Source: Paenibacillus agricola (GTDB lineage Bacteria > Bacillota > Bacilli > Paenibacillales > NBRC-103111). From it: DNA of 64,000 nucleotides. Within the stretch, counting starts at the first letter, position 1. The number at the start of each line of letters is the position of its first letter. Positions 1 to 8,494 of this stretch are shown piece after piece. The notes under the pieces are model-generated. The model searched no databases, was not told the DNA's origin, and saw nothing but the letters and a program-made list of their open reading frames with translations. Position numbers and translations under genes: made by a program. The stretch spans positions 1 to 64,000 of the forward strand of contig NZ_JAAOIW010000025.1 of NCBI RefSeq assembly GCF_011440305.1. The letters are read 5' to 3'.

Positions 1-89
1 TGTTTTACAACAACCAACGTATCCATTCTTCGATTGGGTACAACACGCCTTCTGATTATGAACGTACGTTTCAGGATCTGGCTGTGTGA
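1..89 (+). pseudogene. IS3-family transposase, C-terminal tail (cut by window edge)
   Basis: The frame is open from the window edge to a TGA at 87-89. It reads FYNNQRIHSSIGYNTPSDYE, the tail typical of IS3-family OrfB integrases just after the catalytic core (a YN-x-RRHSSLGY-like motif). The catalytic residues would lie outside the window, so it is not possible to say whether this is the end of an intact element or a remnant. Confidence 0.75.
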
Positions 90-107
90 GTATAAAATCT
101 GTGTCTA

Positions 108-707
108 CTATCTTGACAGAAGTCCAACATAATAGTGTTGTTCATCCTCATGAATAAGAGAACCCATATAAGAACGTTGATCAGACCCAACCTTAAAGCC
201 TTGGATAGCATCCCAATTTAGATTCCATCCAAAGTTTTCCACTGCATAAGTCCATGTCAAGGGAAAGTACGTAATATCTTGAAACACGAGAAGCGGATAG
301 AGTTGTGAAGCATTGTTAACGCTTTGCCCATTCACAGTAACGGCAAAGGGTACCACTTGCGCATTGTAGGCTCTTCCTTTTTTAAAGTTCCCTCCGGTTT
401 CCAGCTCCGGCTTAATTGCAAAAGGATTACGGGATTTGTATACCGATAACCCCTCCTCTCCACTCCACTGTAATTGAAGTCCGGTTACCAAGCTCATCGT
501 CCAAGTCATGGGTACGTAAGTAATATCTTTGTAAGTAAGAAAAGGGTATTTCATCGTTTCTGAATTATGTTTAATGCCATTAAGTTCTACCTCGAAAGCT
601 GGTAAAGTTACTGAAACATTACCGGTTGCAGCTTTAGTAGAATTGGGTATTGCAAGTACTAAAAACAAGGTCAGGATAGAAACAAAGATTGCTAGTTTTT
701 TAATCAT
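108..707 (-). CDS. Secreted stalk-domain (copper amine oxidase N-like) protein
   Basis: A 199-residue exported protein. The chosen ATG lies 7 codons inside the longest frame because AGGAGAGG precedes it at normal spacing; the upstream ATG overlaps that ribosome site. A signal peptide (MIKK, then a hydrophobic run ending near TKAA) is followed by two related repeats, YPFLTYKDITYVPMTW and YPLLVFQDITYFPLTW. These resemble the stalk / copper-amine-oxidase-N-like repeat common in secreted Paenibacillus proteins. No enzymatic motif is visible. The family is thought to mediate surface display or binding; the role here is unknown. Confidence 0.7.
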   Translation of the reverse strand: MIKKLAIFVSILTLFLVLAIPNSTKAATGNVSVTLPAFEVELNGIKHNSETMKYPFLTYKDITYVPMTWTMSLVTGLQLQWSGEEGLSVYKSRNPFAIKPELETGGNFKKGRAYNAQVVPFAVTVNGQSVNNASQLYPLLVFQDITYFPLTWTYAVENFGWNLNWDAIQGFKVGSDQRSYMGSLIHEDEQHYYVGLLSR

Positions 708-930
708 TAGTAGTCCTCTCCTATTCATTTTATTTATCTCTTCTTTAAAGTGGTCCTAGTGCTTAGACGCAATTCCATTGGGAAAAGTTCCTTTATTTAT
801 CAAAAAAGAGACTGTGGACCTCCTTAAATTATCTTTAAAGACTTCCTATCCCCAACTATTTTCCTTTTTAAAAATACATCGTTCAATTACCGCGGAGAAC
901 ACATCATCATTATGTATATTAATGGAAAAC

Positions 931-972
931 AATACAACTTCTTGTCTTTTGGAAAAGACAAGAAGTTGTATT
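931..972. repeat. Perfect 20-bp inverted repeat with 2-nt loop
   Basis: Positions 931-950 and 953-972 are exact reverse complements separated by GG. The arm is AATACAACTTCTTGTCTTTT. It is AT-rich and lacks a T tract, so a simple terminator is doubtful. The arms contain AACTTCTTGTC/GACAAGAAGTT, close to the TGACAAGAACTT repeats at 1038 and 1061, so it may belong to the same transposon end. Confidence 0.6.
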
Positions 973-1037
973 CATAAAATAAAAAAACCGCGTCATATGC
1001 GGCTGATAATGCATTTATGTTTTTGTCCTCTTACAAG

Positions 1038-1088
1038 TGACAAGAACTTGATGTCATAAATGACAAGAACTTTATCCCATTCCCGACA
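1038..1088 (-). repeat. Candidate transposon end with two 12-bp direct repeats
   Basis: TGACAAGAACTT occurs at 1038-1049 and 1061-1072. Read on the minus strand the segment starts TGTCGGG at 1088. A TGT terminus followed by repeated TGTCA-type boxes is the architecture of Tn7, Tn5053 and CAST element ends and, with more variation, of IS21 ends. The body of such an element would lie to the left. No partner end was found in the window. Confidence 0.35.
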
Positions 1089-1089
1089 A

Positions 1090-1123
1090 AAAAACATCGT
1101 CAAAAATTTCTGGCGATGTTTTT
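1090..1123 (+). terminator. Hairpin with T tract
   Basis: AAAAACATCG (1090-1099) pairs with CGATGTTTTT (1114-1123) around a 14-nt loop. The T run makes it a plausible intrinsic terminator for plus-strand transcription. It lies just outside the 3' end of the tniQ-like gene. Confidence 0.45.
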
Positions 1124-1180
1124 AGTAATTTTTGTACTTATTTAAACAGTCAACCTGGTTACATATCTTTGAACGTAATC

Positions 1181-2641
1181 GAGAACGTACTAAGTTTTGT
1201 GTAAATGGTTAAACTTTCCATTAAGGGAGATGATCATTTATGCAAGATGTAAAAGACAAAACATTGAAGGAATTAGCTAAGGATTGCCGGACGGTCGAAG
1301 ATGTTCATGAGATGCTAAAGAGTATGTTTCGCGACACCTTACAGCATTTGTTTGAAGCGGAGATAGACGACCATTTAGGCTACAGCAAACACAGTTCTGA
1401 AGGCGACCATACAGGCAATAGTCGAAATGGTTACAGTAAAAAGACCATTAAAACCAAGTTTGGCAACACCGAACTGCAGATACCACGTGATCGAAACAGT
1501 GAGTTTGAGCCTCAAGTTATCAAGAAGCACGAAACGAGCCTTAATGGCTTAGAGGAGCAGATTATTGGTCTCTACGCGAAAGGCATGTCTACCCGTGACA
1601 TTGAGGATCATATGCGGGATCTGTACGGTATAGACGTATCACCTACGATGGTTAGCAAGGTGACGGACAAGATCATGCCCTTGGTTACAGAGTGGCAATG
1701 CAGAGCGTTAGACCGGGTCTATCCGATCGTATTCTTGGATGCAATCCACTTTAAAGTTCGCCAGGAAAATCGTATTATTAACAAGGCTGCCTACAGCGTA
1801 TTGGGCATCAGCATGTCCGGACAGAAAGAAATCCTTGGCATCTGGATTGGGGAACATGAAAGTGCCAGCTTCTGGTTAGGCGTATGCACAGACCTCAAAA
1901 TCCGCGGCGTAGAAGACATCCTCATTGCTTGCAAGGATGGGCTTTCCGGCTTCTCGGATGCCATTAACGCTGCGTTTCCACGGACGCAGATCCAGTTGTG
2001 TGTCATTCACCAGATCCGTAACTCCATGAAATATGTGACGTACAAGGAAGAAAAAGCGGTCTTAGCTGATCTGAAAAAGGTGTACCAAGCCCTGACCTTA
2101 GAAGAGGCTGAGGCTGCTTTTTCTTCATTTAAAGAGAAGTGGGGCAAGAAACACCCCATCATCATTCGTTCTTGGGAAACGAACTGGATGGAGTTGACCG
2201 CATACTTTGGTTATCCAGCTGAAATTCGTAAAATGATCTATACCACGAATATTATCGAAGGCTACCACCGTCAGCTTCGAAAAGTCACCAAAACAAAAAC
2301 GGCATACCCATCGGATGATGCCTTGCGGAAGATTATCTATCTCGCCACCATGGATGCATCCAGAAAATGGACTATGCCGCTTCGTTCTTGGAAAGAATGT
2401 ATATCACAGCTTGCCATCCATTTTGGAGACCGGTTGCAAGCGGAACTGTCTGCATGATGAGGGACTTGAGAGCCGGCTTGACATGGAGCCTCTATGGGCA
2501 TGATTCCTTGCGATTGGGCGATAGCTCGTAAACTCGTATCGCTAAGGCAGATTAGCCTATCATGCCCACCCCTCCATGTAAAGCCTCTGGATGAACAGTT
2601 TGTCGCTAAAAAACCATTTACACAAAATAATTTACGCTCCC
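1181..2641 (+). mobile_element. Complete IS256-family insertion sequence
   Basis: Imperfect terminal inverted repeats lie at 1181-1210 and 2612-2641. The inner 16 bases (TTTTGTGTAAATGGTT) are identical and the outer 14 are related. The 8-bp duplication ACGTAATC flanks the element at 1173-1180 and 2642-2649, the duplication size expected for IS256. One transposase lies inside with no visible lesion. The target is the 3' end of the tniQ-like gene. Confidence 0.92.
1240..2457 (+). CDS. IS256-family (Mutator-type) transposase
   Basis: A 405-residue protein, full length for the family, starting at an ATG preceded by AAGGGAGATGATC. It has the Mutator-type DDE core: the first Asp in FLDAIHFKV, the second in the CKDGLSGF segment, and the Glu in TTNIIEGYHR. 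The N-terminal EAEIDDHLGY motif is also typical. It cuts and pastes the surrounding element. No frameshift or stop is seen, so it is probably active. Confidence 0.95.
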   Translation: MQDVKDKTLKELAKDCRTVEDVHEMLKSMFRDTLQHLFEAEIDDHLGYSKHSSEGDHTGNSRNGYSKKTIKTKFGNTELQIPRDRNSEFEPQVIKKHETSLNGLEEQIIGLYAKGMSTRDIEDHMRDLYGIDVSPTMVSKVTDKIMPLVTEWQCRALDRVYPIVFLDAIHFKVRQENRIINKAAYSVLGISMSGQKEILGIWIGEHESASFWLGVCTDLKIRGVEDILIACKDGLSGFSDAINAAFPRTQIQLCVIHQIRNSMKYVTYKEEKAVLADLKKVYQALTLEEAEAAFSSFKEKWGKKHPIIIRSWETNWMELTAYFGYPAEIRKMIYTTNIIEGYHRQLRKVTKTKTAYPSDDALRKIIYLATMDASRKWTMPLRSWKECISQLAIHFGDRLQAELSA

Positions 2642-3984
2642 ACGTAATCACCTAATTGTTTATTTTCTACTGTTTGTTCATTCATCGCAATGCTCAAAGG
2701 TGTGTAAGATTTCAATAAGCGATATTCCTTTTTCATTCGTTTTGGGTTGGTTTCACATTTCATATCTTTGTTCGTCAGTAGTCTTAACAATCCTTGTTCA
2801 TTTAATATCACTGCAATTTGCTCAGTTATTCCATCATCTTTTTGATGCTTGAAGATGATTTTCGGCAGACTTTCGTCGGCCATTTTGTTGACCTCATTCC
2901 ATGTAGGAACTCGCTTATCTTCAGAACTTTGTTTTGCGATGCTTAACCAATTATAAAAGAATTTTAAGCAGAGTTCTATCGTGTATCGACTGATAATCCA
3001 ATGGAATAATCTTCTATCACTAATTTCTGTAAAGCATTTTTGCCGATAAAGTCGTTCCTTTAGATAAAGAATATGGGGTTCCATTAACTTTGTTACCAAA
3101 TCCATTCCCTTGGGTTGTATCATATCGCTCCCCTTCATTGACGAACTGTAGAAATGGTCAGTTTTAAGCAATGTATGTTTCCAAAAGACATAAGCATATG
3201 CATATGGGCATATGCGAGGAAATTCAGGATCATCTTCTTTCTTTAATAACTCCTGGAGTATTTGTATACATTTCCTGTGCTTGAAAACGATCTTTTTCTT
3301 GATATATCTGTCCACAGCTCTGAAACAGTTTTTATTTATGATGCTAATTTCCTGAAGAATCTCATCACTCCACCGGTTAATACTCGTAGTGTTCTTTCCC
3401 AGGGTTCTGTAAGTAATCAACGGTTCTTGAGTAAACATATGAAGTGATGTCGATCGTGGATTGAACAATAAGTGGGTGGAATCCTTAACTCCCTCTCCTC
3501 CCGTTTCTAACCAGTTGATGACAGAAGGATCCAATATTTCATTAGGCAAGGCCCAGTCCTTCCACTGAGTTTCTGAAAAGGCAGCTAATTGAAATCCACA
3601 TTGACAAGTAAATGGATCTCCAAGTATTTCATCACTTAATAAAAATGGAATGTTTTTGTAGCATCTCGGGCAAGTGTCGTTCAATCTTTTATAGTGAAAT
3701 GGACAATGTTGAATTAATGTAAATTGATGTAACCAACTATGGTACCCATGTTTAATGCATTGTTCACACCATTTAAGATTCAAGGGAAACCAAGTATCTA
3801 CTCGTTCATTAAGGTTCTCAATTGGCTTTAAAATTTTAGATATTGTGCTTGAATTATGTTCGACAAGATCACATTCCAAATATTGTTGTAATACAAGTTG
3901 GTTAAATCCGCTTAATTGAATCAATTCCCTCCTACTTTGCCCAATTTTACTGTTTTTGATTGTCTTTACTTCATTGTTGCCCAT
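2632..3984 (-). CDS. TniQ/TnsD-like zinc protein, truncated at both ends
   Basis: This 450-residue reading frame carries zinc-ligand clusters typical of TniQ/TnsD target-selection proteins: WCEQC, then HSWLHQ, HCPFHYKRLNDTCPRC and FTCQCG. The last codons and the TAA come from the IS256 terminal repeat. Joining 1142-1180 to 2650 restores an original C-terminus ending QRYVTRLTV (stop at 1142-1144). Upstream the frame stays open only to about 4060, opposite a murD scrap, and the usual N-terminal TniQ region is missing. No tnsA, tnsB or tnsC homologue is nearby, so this is probably a relic of a Tn7-like or Tn5053-like element. Confidence 0.65.
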   Translation of the reverse strand: MGNNEVKTIKNSKIGQSRRELIQLSGFNQLVLQQYLECDLVEHNSSTISKILKPIENLNERVDTWFPLNLKWCEQCIKHGYHSWLHQFTLIQHCPFHYKRLNDTCPRCYKNIPFLLSDEILGDPFTCQCGFQLAAFSETQWKDWALPNEILDPSVINWLETGGEGVKDSTHLLFNPRSTSLHMFTQEPLITYRTLGKNTTSINRWSDEILQEISIINKNCFRAVDRYIKKKIVFKHRKCIQILQELLKKEDDPEFPRICPYAYAYVFWKHTLLKTDHFYSSSMKGSDMIQPKGMDLVTKLMEPHILYLKERLYRQKCFTEISDRRLFHWIISRYTIELCLKFFYNWLSIAKQSSEDKRVPTWNEVNKMADESLPKIIFKHQKDDGITEQIAVILNEQGLLRLLTNKDMKCETNPKRMKKEYRLLKSYTPLSIAMNEQTVENKQLGDYVGA

Positions 3985-4039
3985 AGAACGTAGTATTTCT
4001 GTCCGTGTAATGTGATTTGAAAAGCATACCTTTTCAAAA

Positions 4040-4233
4040 ATGGACCGCGAAGAGGCCAGTCAAATCGAGGCTGTGGCCAGCAGAGTGTGGAGCTGCCCGC
4101 CTATTGTCCGCTGCGAAGGCCTGGCCGAGGCAGTGGCGCAGGCACACAAGCTGGCCGCACCGGGTGACACTGTGCTACTGAGCCCTGCCTGCACTGCGTT
4201 TGACCAATACGGACCTGATGTACCCGAATTGCT
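4040..4233 (+). pseudogene. murD: murD C-terminal fragment
   Basis: About 64 codons reading AAPGDTVLLSPACTAFDQYG, the C-terminal motif of UDP-N-acetylmuramoylalanine-D-glutamate ligase (PGD-x-VLLSPACAS-D). There is no N-terminal or central ligase domain. It is fused out of frame to an xre fragment at about 4235. As it is far from any cell-wall cluster it is a displaced scrap, not the working gene. Confidence 0.6.
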
Positions 4234-4239
4234 ACACAT

Positions 4240-4512
4240 GGTGTTTCAAAAGCATTTATCCATTCTTTTCTCCAAACAATCATTGGCGGAGTTGAAAGAG
4301 CGGAGAAAAATGTCACTATCTTAAATTTACAAAAAATTGCTGATGCACTGAATGTTCCCTTAAGTGAACTTTTTGTCTTTGATAAAGTCCGGATTACTGG
4401 AAAGTCTGATAAAGACATACTCATTAATCAAATTATTGATTCACTTATTGAAATGAAAGTATCTGATCTTAGAAAAGTAAAATTGCTGTTGAATGAGGTT
4501 TTTGAGCGATAA
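4240..4512 (+). pseudogene. XRE-family regulator, C-terminal fragment
   Basis: The frame of GGT at 4240 reads GVSKAFIHS, then GGVERAEKNVTILNLQKIAD and ALNVPLSELF, the second half of a SinR/XRE helix-turn-helix. A roughly 40-residue tail follows, ending NEVFER at TAA 4510-4512. The first helices and the start are missing because the murD fragment abuts at about 4235. A terminator-like hairpin follows at once, suggesting that the 3' end of the gene is original. Confidence 0.6.
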
Positions 4513-4518
4513 AAAAAA

Positions 4519-4566
4519 TGCAGGCATTAGTTCAATTATTGAGCTAACGCCTGCACTATTTATTGC
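4519..4566 (+). terminator. Intrinsic terminator after xre fragment
   Basis: TGCAGGC (4519-4525) pairs with GCCTGCA (4549-4555), with extra pairing TTAG/CTAA inside, and is followed by CTATTTATT. It sits seven bases after the stop of the xre remnant. Confidence 0.5.
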
Positions 4567-4623
4567 CGTAATGTTAATTTTTTGCCCGTCTTTCGCACCA
4601 TACAAAAGACGGGGGATACAGGA

Positions 4624-5118
4624 TTACCGGGCATTCGGAAATATTCGTTGCACCATCTCATTAAATTCCTCAATAAAACCTGCGACTGGCCGTCCTTCTT
4701 GCACATCCCTTACGTACGCATTGACTCGGTCAATGAAATCCGGATTGGTGGAAACATATACATTTTGGATGGTCGGATCGGTTTCCCTGACTTTGGAAGC
4801 GATTTGATCTTCAATCTCCCTGCTTAACTGGCCCTGCCCATCATCCAATACCGCAGCGACATAAGCATTTCTTTGTGTAACCACCACATTGGCTTGTTTC
4901 ACTCCAGGGATCGAAACGATTTTTTGCGCCGTTTGGTCTGCTACTAGAATGCGATTATCCGCAGGATTCGTATCCGTTTGTTGTTGTATTCGATCTATCC
5001 GATCTGTTCGATTTCCTTGTTGCCTCACCTCATTATTATCATTACATCCCGTTGCAACGATCGGAAGCACCACACATGTTAAGGCAATAACCATCTTCAT
5101 GCATCTTTTGTTTACCAT
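4624..5118 (-). CDS. YhcN/YlaJ-family sporulation lipoprotein
   Basis: A 164-residue lipoprotein. A hydrophobic signal ends at the lipobox VATGC, then a charged linker, then the YhcN/YlaJ domain (IVSIPGVKQANVVVTQRNAY and VAAVLDD). AAGGAG precedes the ATG. In Bacillus this family is forespore-expressed and found in the spore inner membrane or cortex region. It is the last gene of the DUF421-spoVAC-spoVAD-spoVAEb run on this strand, the same company it keeps in spoVA2mob operons. It is intact. Confidence 0.9.
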   Translation of the reverse strand: MVNKRCMKMVIALTCVVLPIVATGCNDNNEVRQQGNRTDRIDRIQQQTDTNPADNRILVADQTAQKIVSIPGVKQANVVVTQRNAYVAAVLDDGQGQLSREIEDQIASKVRETDPTIQNVYVSTNPDFIDRVNAYVRDVQEGRPVAGFIEEFNEMVQRIFPNAR

Positions 5119-5180
5119 TGTTACCTTCTCCTTTTTCTGCTTAGTAGAATCCTTTTTATATTTCCATTAGATTCCCCGTA

Positions 5181-5531
5181 TTATCCTTTTGGTTTTACGA
5201 ACAATGCAGCCAAAAACGAAAAAATAATCGCTGCAGAAATTCCGGCACTGGTCACCTCAAAAATTCCGGTGATGACCCCGATCCAACCGTCGCTCTTTAA
5301 TGCCTCAAGCGCACCATGAACGAGCGCGTTACCAAAGCTCGTAATCGGCACTGAAGCTCCCGCGCCGGCAAATTCAATTAACGGATCATACCATCCAATT
5401 CCATCGAGAAACGCCCCCAACACAACAAGCAAGCTCATTGTATGGGCCGGTGTAAGCTTAACTACATCGAAACAAAATTGACCGAAGACACAGATTGCGC
5501 CACCAACCAGAAATGCCCATACAAATATCAT
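5181..5531 (-). CDS. spoVAE: Stage V sporulation protein AE (SpoVAEb)
   Basis: A 116-residue membrane protein with about three to four hydrophobic segments and the family motif GAGASVPITSFGNALVHGA. The longer upstream frame is a shadow of spoVAD. The chosen ATG has GGGAGGAG in front and shares one base with the spoVAD stop (TGATG), so it is translationally coupled. With SpoVAC and SpoVAD it forms the channel that moves Ca-dipicolinate into the forespore and out at germination. Confidence 0.93.
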   Translation of the reverse strand: MIFVWAFLVGGAICVFGQFCFDVVKLTPAHTMSLLVVLGAFLDGIGWYDPLIEFAGAGASVPITSFGNALVHGALEALKSDGWIGVITGIFEVTSAGISAAIIFSFLAALFVKPKG

Positions 5532-6547
5532 CACAAACTCCTCCCAGCTTCTATCGATACGGCATGAGCAATACAGGGGATGCTTTCCCCTTGTTGGAAG
5601 GAGATCGGGGATAGAAGTGCACCCGTGGCTACAACGAGGATTCGTTTTAATTCGCCCTTTCGCATACGTTTCAGCAAATGTCCATACGTAACAACCGCGG
5701 AACACCCACAGCCGCTTGCACCAGACTGAACCATTTGAGTTTCATAATCGTAAATCATCATTCCGCAATCGGAATATTCGGTTTGACCGATTGGGAAGTT
5801 ATGTTTTTTAAACAATTTACAAGCGATTTCATAACCGATTTTAGAGAGGTCACCGGTTACAATCAGATCATAATAACCAGGTTCAATTTCCAAGTCGCGA
5901 AAATGCGCTTGGATCGTATCCACCGCTGCGGGAGCCATCGCCGCGCCCATATTAAACGGGTCTTTAATTCCCATGTCGATTACACGGCCAATCGTCGCAG
6001 AAGTGACGACAGGTCCATCACCTTCCGTAGATACTATGGCAGCTCCGGCTCCGGTTACGGTATATTGGGCGGTAGGCGGTTTTTGCGAGCCGTACTCGGA
6101 CGGATAGCGGAACTGTTTCTCCGCACTGGAATTGTGGCTGCATGTCCCTGCCAACACAAATTTGGCCGAACCGGAATTCACAAGATTTGCCGCTAACGCC
6201 AGGCTTTCCATCGATGACGAGCAGGCACCAAATACACCTATGAAAGGGATTGTTAAGGTTCGGGCGGCGAAACTGCTGCTAATAATTTGGTTCATTAAAT
6301 CGCCGCCGATATAAAAATGCACTTGTTCCTTGGTCAACCCCGCATTTTCGATCGCCAATTTTGCTGCTTCTTCGATCAATACTTTCTCCGCTTTTTCCCA
6401 ACTTTCTTCTTCAAGCATGGAGTCCCCGTGGATAATGTCAAAATCATTGGCAAGCGGCCCCCTACCTTCAAAAGGACCTACAACCGTTGCCGTTGAACGA
6501 ATGACCGGTTTGTTTTCAAATATCCAACTCTGGTGTCCTTTCAACAT
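5531..6547 (-). CDS. spoVAD: Stage V sporulation protein AD
   Basis: A 338-residue soluble protein of the thiolase-like SpoVAD family. Family features are GHQSWIFENKP near the start, a thiolase-type cysteine in FGACSSSMESLALAA, and the GCGCSA segment near the C-terminus. SpoVAD binds dipicolinic acid and partners with the SpoVAC/SpoVAE membrane parts in the spore inner membrane. The ATG lies one base after the spoVAC stop. Length is normal and no lesion was seen. Confidence 0.95.
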   Translation of the reverse strand: MLKGHQSWIFENKPVIRSTATVVGPFEGRGPLANDFDIIHGDSMLEEESWEKAEKVLIEEAAKLAIENAGLTKEQVHFYIGGDLMNQIISSSFAARTLTIPFIGVFGACSSSMESLALAANLVNSGSAKFVLAGTCSHNSSAEKQFRYPSEYGSQKPPTAQYTVTGAGAAIVSTEGDGPVVTSATIGRVIDMGIKDPFNMGAAMAPAAVDTIQAHFRDLEIEPGYYDLIVTGDLSKIGYEIACKLFKKHNFPIGQTEYSDCGMMIYDYETQMVQSGASGCGCSAVVTYGHLLKRMRKGELKRILVVATGALLSPISFQQGESIPCIAHAVSIEAGRSL

Positions 6548-6548
6548 A

Positions 6549-7028
6549 TCAGGATCCCCCTCCGCCTTTAATCAATAGATGCACGATTCCAACAATAAAA
6601 GCAGCGACGGTTCCGAATACAATGACCGGGCCTGCCAGCTTAAACATCTTGCCGCCGACGCCTAACACCATGCCTTCACTTTGATGTTCGATCGCCGCAG
6701 AGGCCATCGAATTCGCGAATCCGGTCACAGGCACGGCAGAACCCGCACCGGCCCACTGGGCAAATTTATCATACACCCCTAAACTGGTCAGGATGACGGA
6801 AATAAGTATCAAAACCGCGACCGTAGGATCCCCCGCTTTTTTCTCATCAAACCCGCCCCAATGAATGAACATTTCCTGAATTGCTTGTCCGACCAAACAA
6901 ATGGATCCGCCGGTTATAAACGCACGAAAGAAGTTTTTCAGCAACGGCCTTGGGGGCTCCACACTTTGGACTAGTTCTTTATATTCCTGCTGCACAGGCG
7001 TTAACTTTTTCTTTATATTGTTGGCCAT
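6549..7028 (-). CDS. spoVAC: Stage V sporulation protein AC
   Basis: A 159-residue integral membrane protein with several transmembrane segments and the motif QWAGAGSAVPVTGFANSMAS shared with SpoVAE. The start is set at MANN because GAGGAGG lies directly before the in-frame ATG six bases upstream, leaving no spacing for that one. In B. subtilis SpoVAC forms a mechanosensitive-like channel for dipicolinate. It is second in the operon, after the DUF421 gene. Confidence 0.94.
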   Translation of the reverse strand: MANNIKKKLTPVQQEYKELVQSVEPPRPLLKNFFRAFITGGSICLVGQAIQEMFIHWGGFDEKKAGDPTVAVLILISVILTSLGVYDKFAQWAGAGSAVPVTGFANSMASAAIEHQSEGMVLGVGGKMFKLAGPVIVFGTVAAFIVGIVHLLIKGGGGS

Positions 7029-7072
7029 GGACATCCTCCTCGATTTTCAACAAAACCATAACATGCGTTTGG

Positions 7073-7933
7073 CTAACGAATCAGTAACGGTTTGACTTCA
7101 TCAATAACCTTTTCTAAGGCTATCGAGCATTGTTCGTACATCCGCTTCGTTTTTTGTTCTTTCGTTGACAAGCCAAACATTTCAAGATCGGCTTCACATT
7201 TTTTCAATGTCGCGAGTAGCGCGGCTTTCTTTTGGGGCTCAGGCACTTTGATCTGGTCGTCAAACAAATCGACATATAACTGGCCGTAGGAATCGACCTG
7301 ACCAAGAAATACATTCTCAATTGCAACGCCCAATTTTTCCAGTTCCGTATCCAACCATTCCCGATTCAAACCTATAGTGGCTAGCGGTTCGTCCATAATT
7401 TCCCCATCCATGATTACGGCTTGAGGCTCTTGTTCGGGAGCGACTTTAATACCCAAATGTTTGGGGGTTAACGGCTGATTTTCTTTCGTTAATAGAACGT
7501 TGAGGTCGCCGCTTGGCTCGATGACTGCAAATTCAACGTCAGCAGCTTTGAACACACTTTTTTTTCGCAGCTGTTCCATCAGCTCGTCCGTGGTGAGCCT
7601 TTCCTTCTTTAGGTTGTCCTCCATAATTTTACCGTCCTTAATAAGTACAGTTGCTTTACCGTCTAGGATGTCCCTTGCGGTTTTGCTTTTCAATTGCAAA
7701 AATTCCATCACTAGGGAAACACCGACCCAAACTGCGATCGAAACAAGGCCCAGATACCAGTTGGTATCCAATTCTAAGGATACGTAGGCGGCGAGGCTTC
7801 CGATCGTGATCCCGGTGATGTACTCAAACAAAGAGAGCTCGGTTACCTGTCGTTTTCCCAGCAGCTTCGTCATTAAAAAAAGAACCACAACTGCTAGTAA
7901 CGTGCGCAAGGCAATTTCTAACCATTCTGGCAT
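7073..7933 (-). CDS. DUF421 (YetF-type) membrane protein
   Basis: A 286-residue protein. Three N-terminal membrane helices (MPEWLEIALRTLLAVVVLFL, then TKLLGKRQVTELSLFEYITG) are followed by paired cytosolic DUF421 domains (GKATVLIKDGKIMEDNLKKE and VEFAVIEPSGDLNVL). It is the first gene of the spoVA operon. DUF421 genes recur in spoVA2mob loci and some family members are found in spores, but their molecular role is unknown. Two more family members are in this window (a broken one from 10441 and an intact one at 36751-37470). Confidence 0.88.
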   Translation of the reverse strand: MPEWLEIALRTLLAVVVLFLMTKLLGKRQVTELSLFEYITGITIGSLAAYVSLELDTNWYLGLVSIAVWVGVSLVMEFLQLKSKTARDILDGKATVLIKDGKIMEDNLKKERLTTDELMEQLRKKSVFKAADVEFAVIEPSGDLNVLLTKENQPLTPKHLGIKVAPEQEPQAVIMDGEIMDEPLATIGLNREWLDTELEKLGVAIENVFLGQVDSYGQLYVDLFDDQIKVPEPQKKAALLATLKKCEADLEMFGLSTKEQKTKRMYEQCSIALEKVIDEVKPLLIR

Positions 7934-8179
7934 GACTGCTTCCCTTCTTTCTAAGTTCCATTAATCGACAAATATAAAGATACCCCGTTTCCATAATATT
8001 CATGCATTACCATGTAAAAGTATAAGTCTTGATTTTATGATATTGGATAATTGAGTGTATGTTTTTTAGGCGGGAGACGGAAACATTATATTTTGGTATG
8101 GGAGTAAGTAAGCATCTTTCCTTTTACCTCCGAACCCATACTTTTCTTGCCTATCCTTTTAAAAGGAGGCGAGAACCCA
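7934..8179. promoter_or_regulatory. Divergent promoter region between DUF421-spoVA and DUF1657
   Basis: This 246-bp gap must drive both the spoVA operon and the rightward DUF1657 gene. On the plus strand GTATG (8057-8061) followed 17 bases later by GGAAACATTA (8079-8088) loosely fits a forespore sigma-F/sigma-G promoter. On the minus strand TGCATGA near 8003 could be a -35 for the spoVA direction. Both assignments are by eye and weak. Confidence 0.3.
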
Positions 8180-8386
8180 GTGACAGTAGCTTCTCAAGTC
8201 AAAACCTGCGTAGCTTCTTTGAAAAGTGCCCAAGCCAGTCTGGCACAGTTTGCTTTGGAAACACAAAATCAAGAAGCAAAATCGCTCTTTACGAATGCGT
8301 CCCAACAAACCCAACAAATCCTTCAGCAAGTGGAAAGCCGCGTACAGCAGTTAGAGAATGAAGAACCCCAATACAAGGGTTTTTAA
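8180..8386 (+). CDS. DUF1657 small spore-associated protein (copy 1)
   Basis: A 68-residue hydrophilic, helix-rich protein. The GTG start follows AGGAGG at ten bases. It ends EEPQYKGF, the family signature, and repeats Gln-rich segments such as TNASQQTQQILQQVESRVQQ. DUF1657 genes accompany spoVA2mob operons; no activity is known. It lies divergent to the DUF421-spoVA operon and is followed at once by a strong terminator. An almost identical copy lies at 15777. Confidence 0.88.
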   Translation: MTVASQVKTCVASLKSAQASLAQFALETQNQEAKSLFTNASQQTQQILQQVESRVQQLENEEPQYKGF

Positions 8387-8391
8387 GAATC

Positions 8392-8429
8392 AAACAGCCA
8401 TGCAACTGAACATGCATGGCTGTTTGCCC
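8392..8429 (+). terminator. Strong intrinsic terminator after DUF1657
   Basis: AAACAGCCATGCA (8392-8404) pairs perfectly with TGCATGGCTGTTT (8413-8425) around an 8-nt loop, just after the DUF1657 stop. Confidence 0.8.
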
Positions 8430-8450
8430 CTTGTGTGCACTGATCTAGAA

Positions 8451-8494
8451 AAAAGATCAAACCCTACATTAGCAGTTGGGTTTGATCTTTTTTT
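8451..8494. terminator. Bidirectional intrinsic terminator
   Basis: AAAAGATCAAACCC (8451-8464) pairs with GGGTTTGATCTTTT (8478-8491), with A runs before and T runs after. It can stop transcription from either side. Confidence 0.8.

Noticed and set aside
778-1059. 93-codon plus-strand frame
   Set aside because: No ribosome site; it spans the palindrome and transposon-end repeats and has no protein-like pattern.
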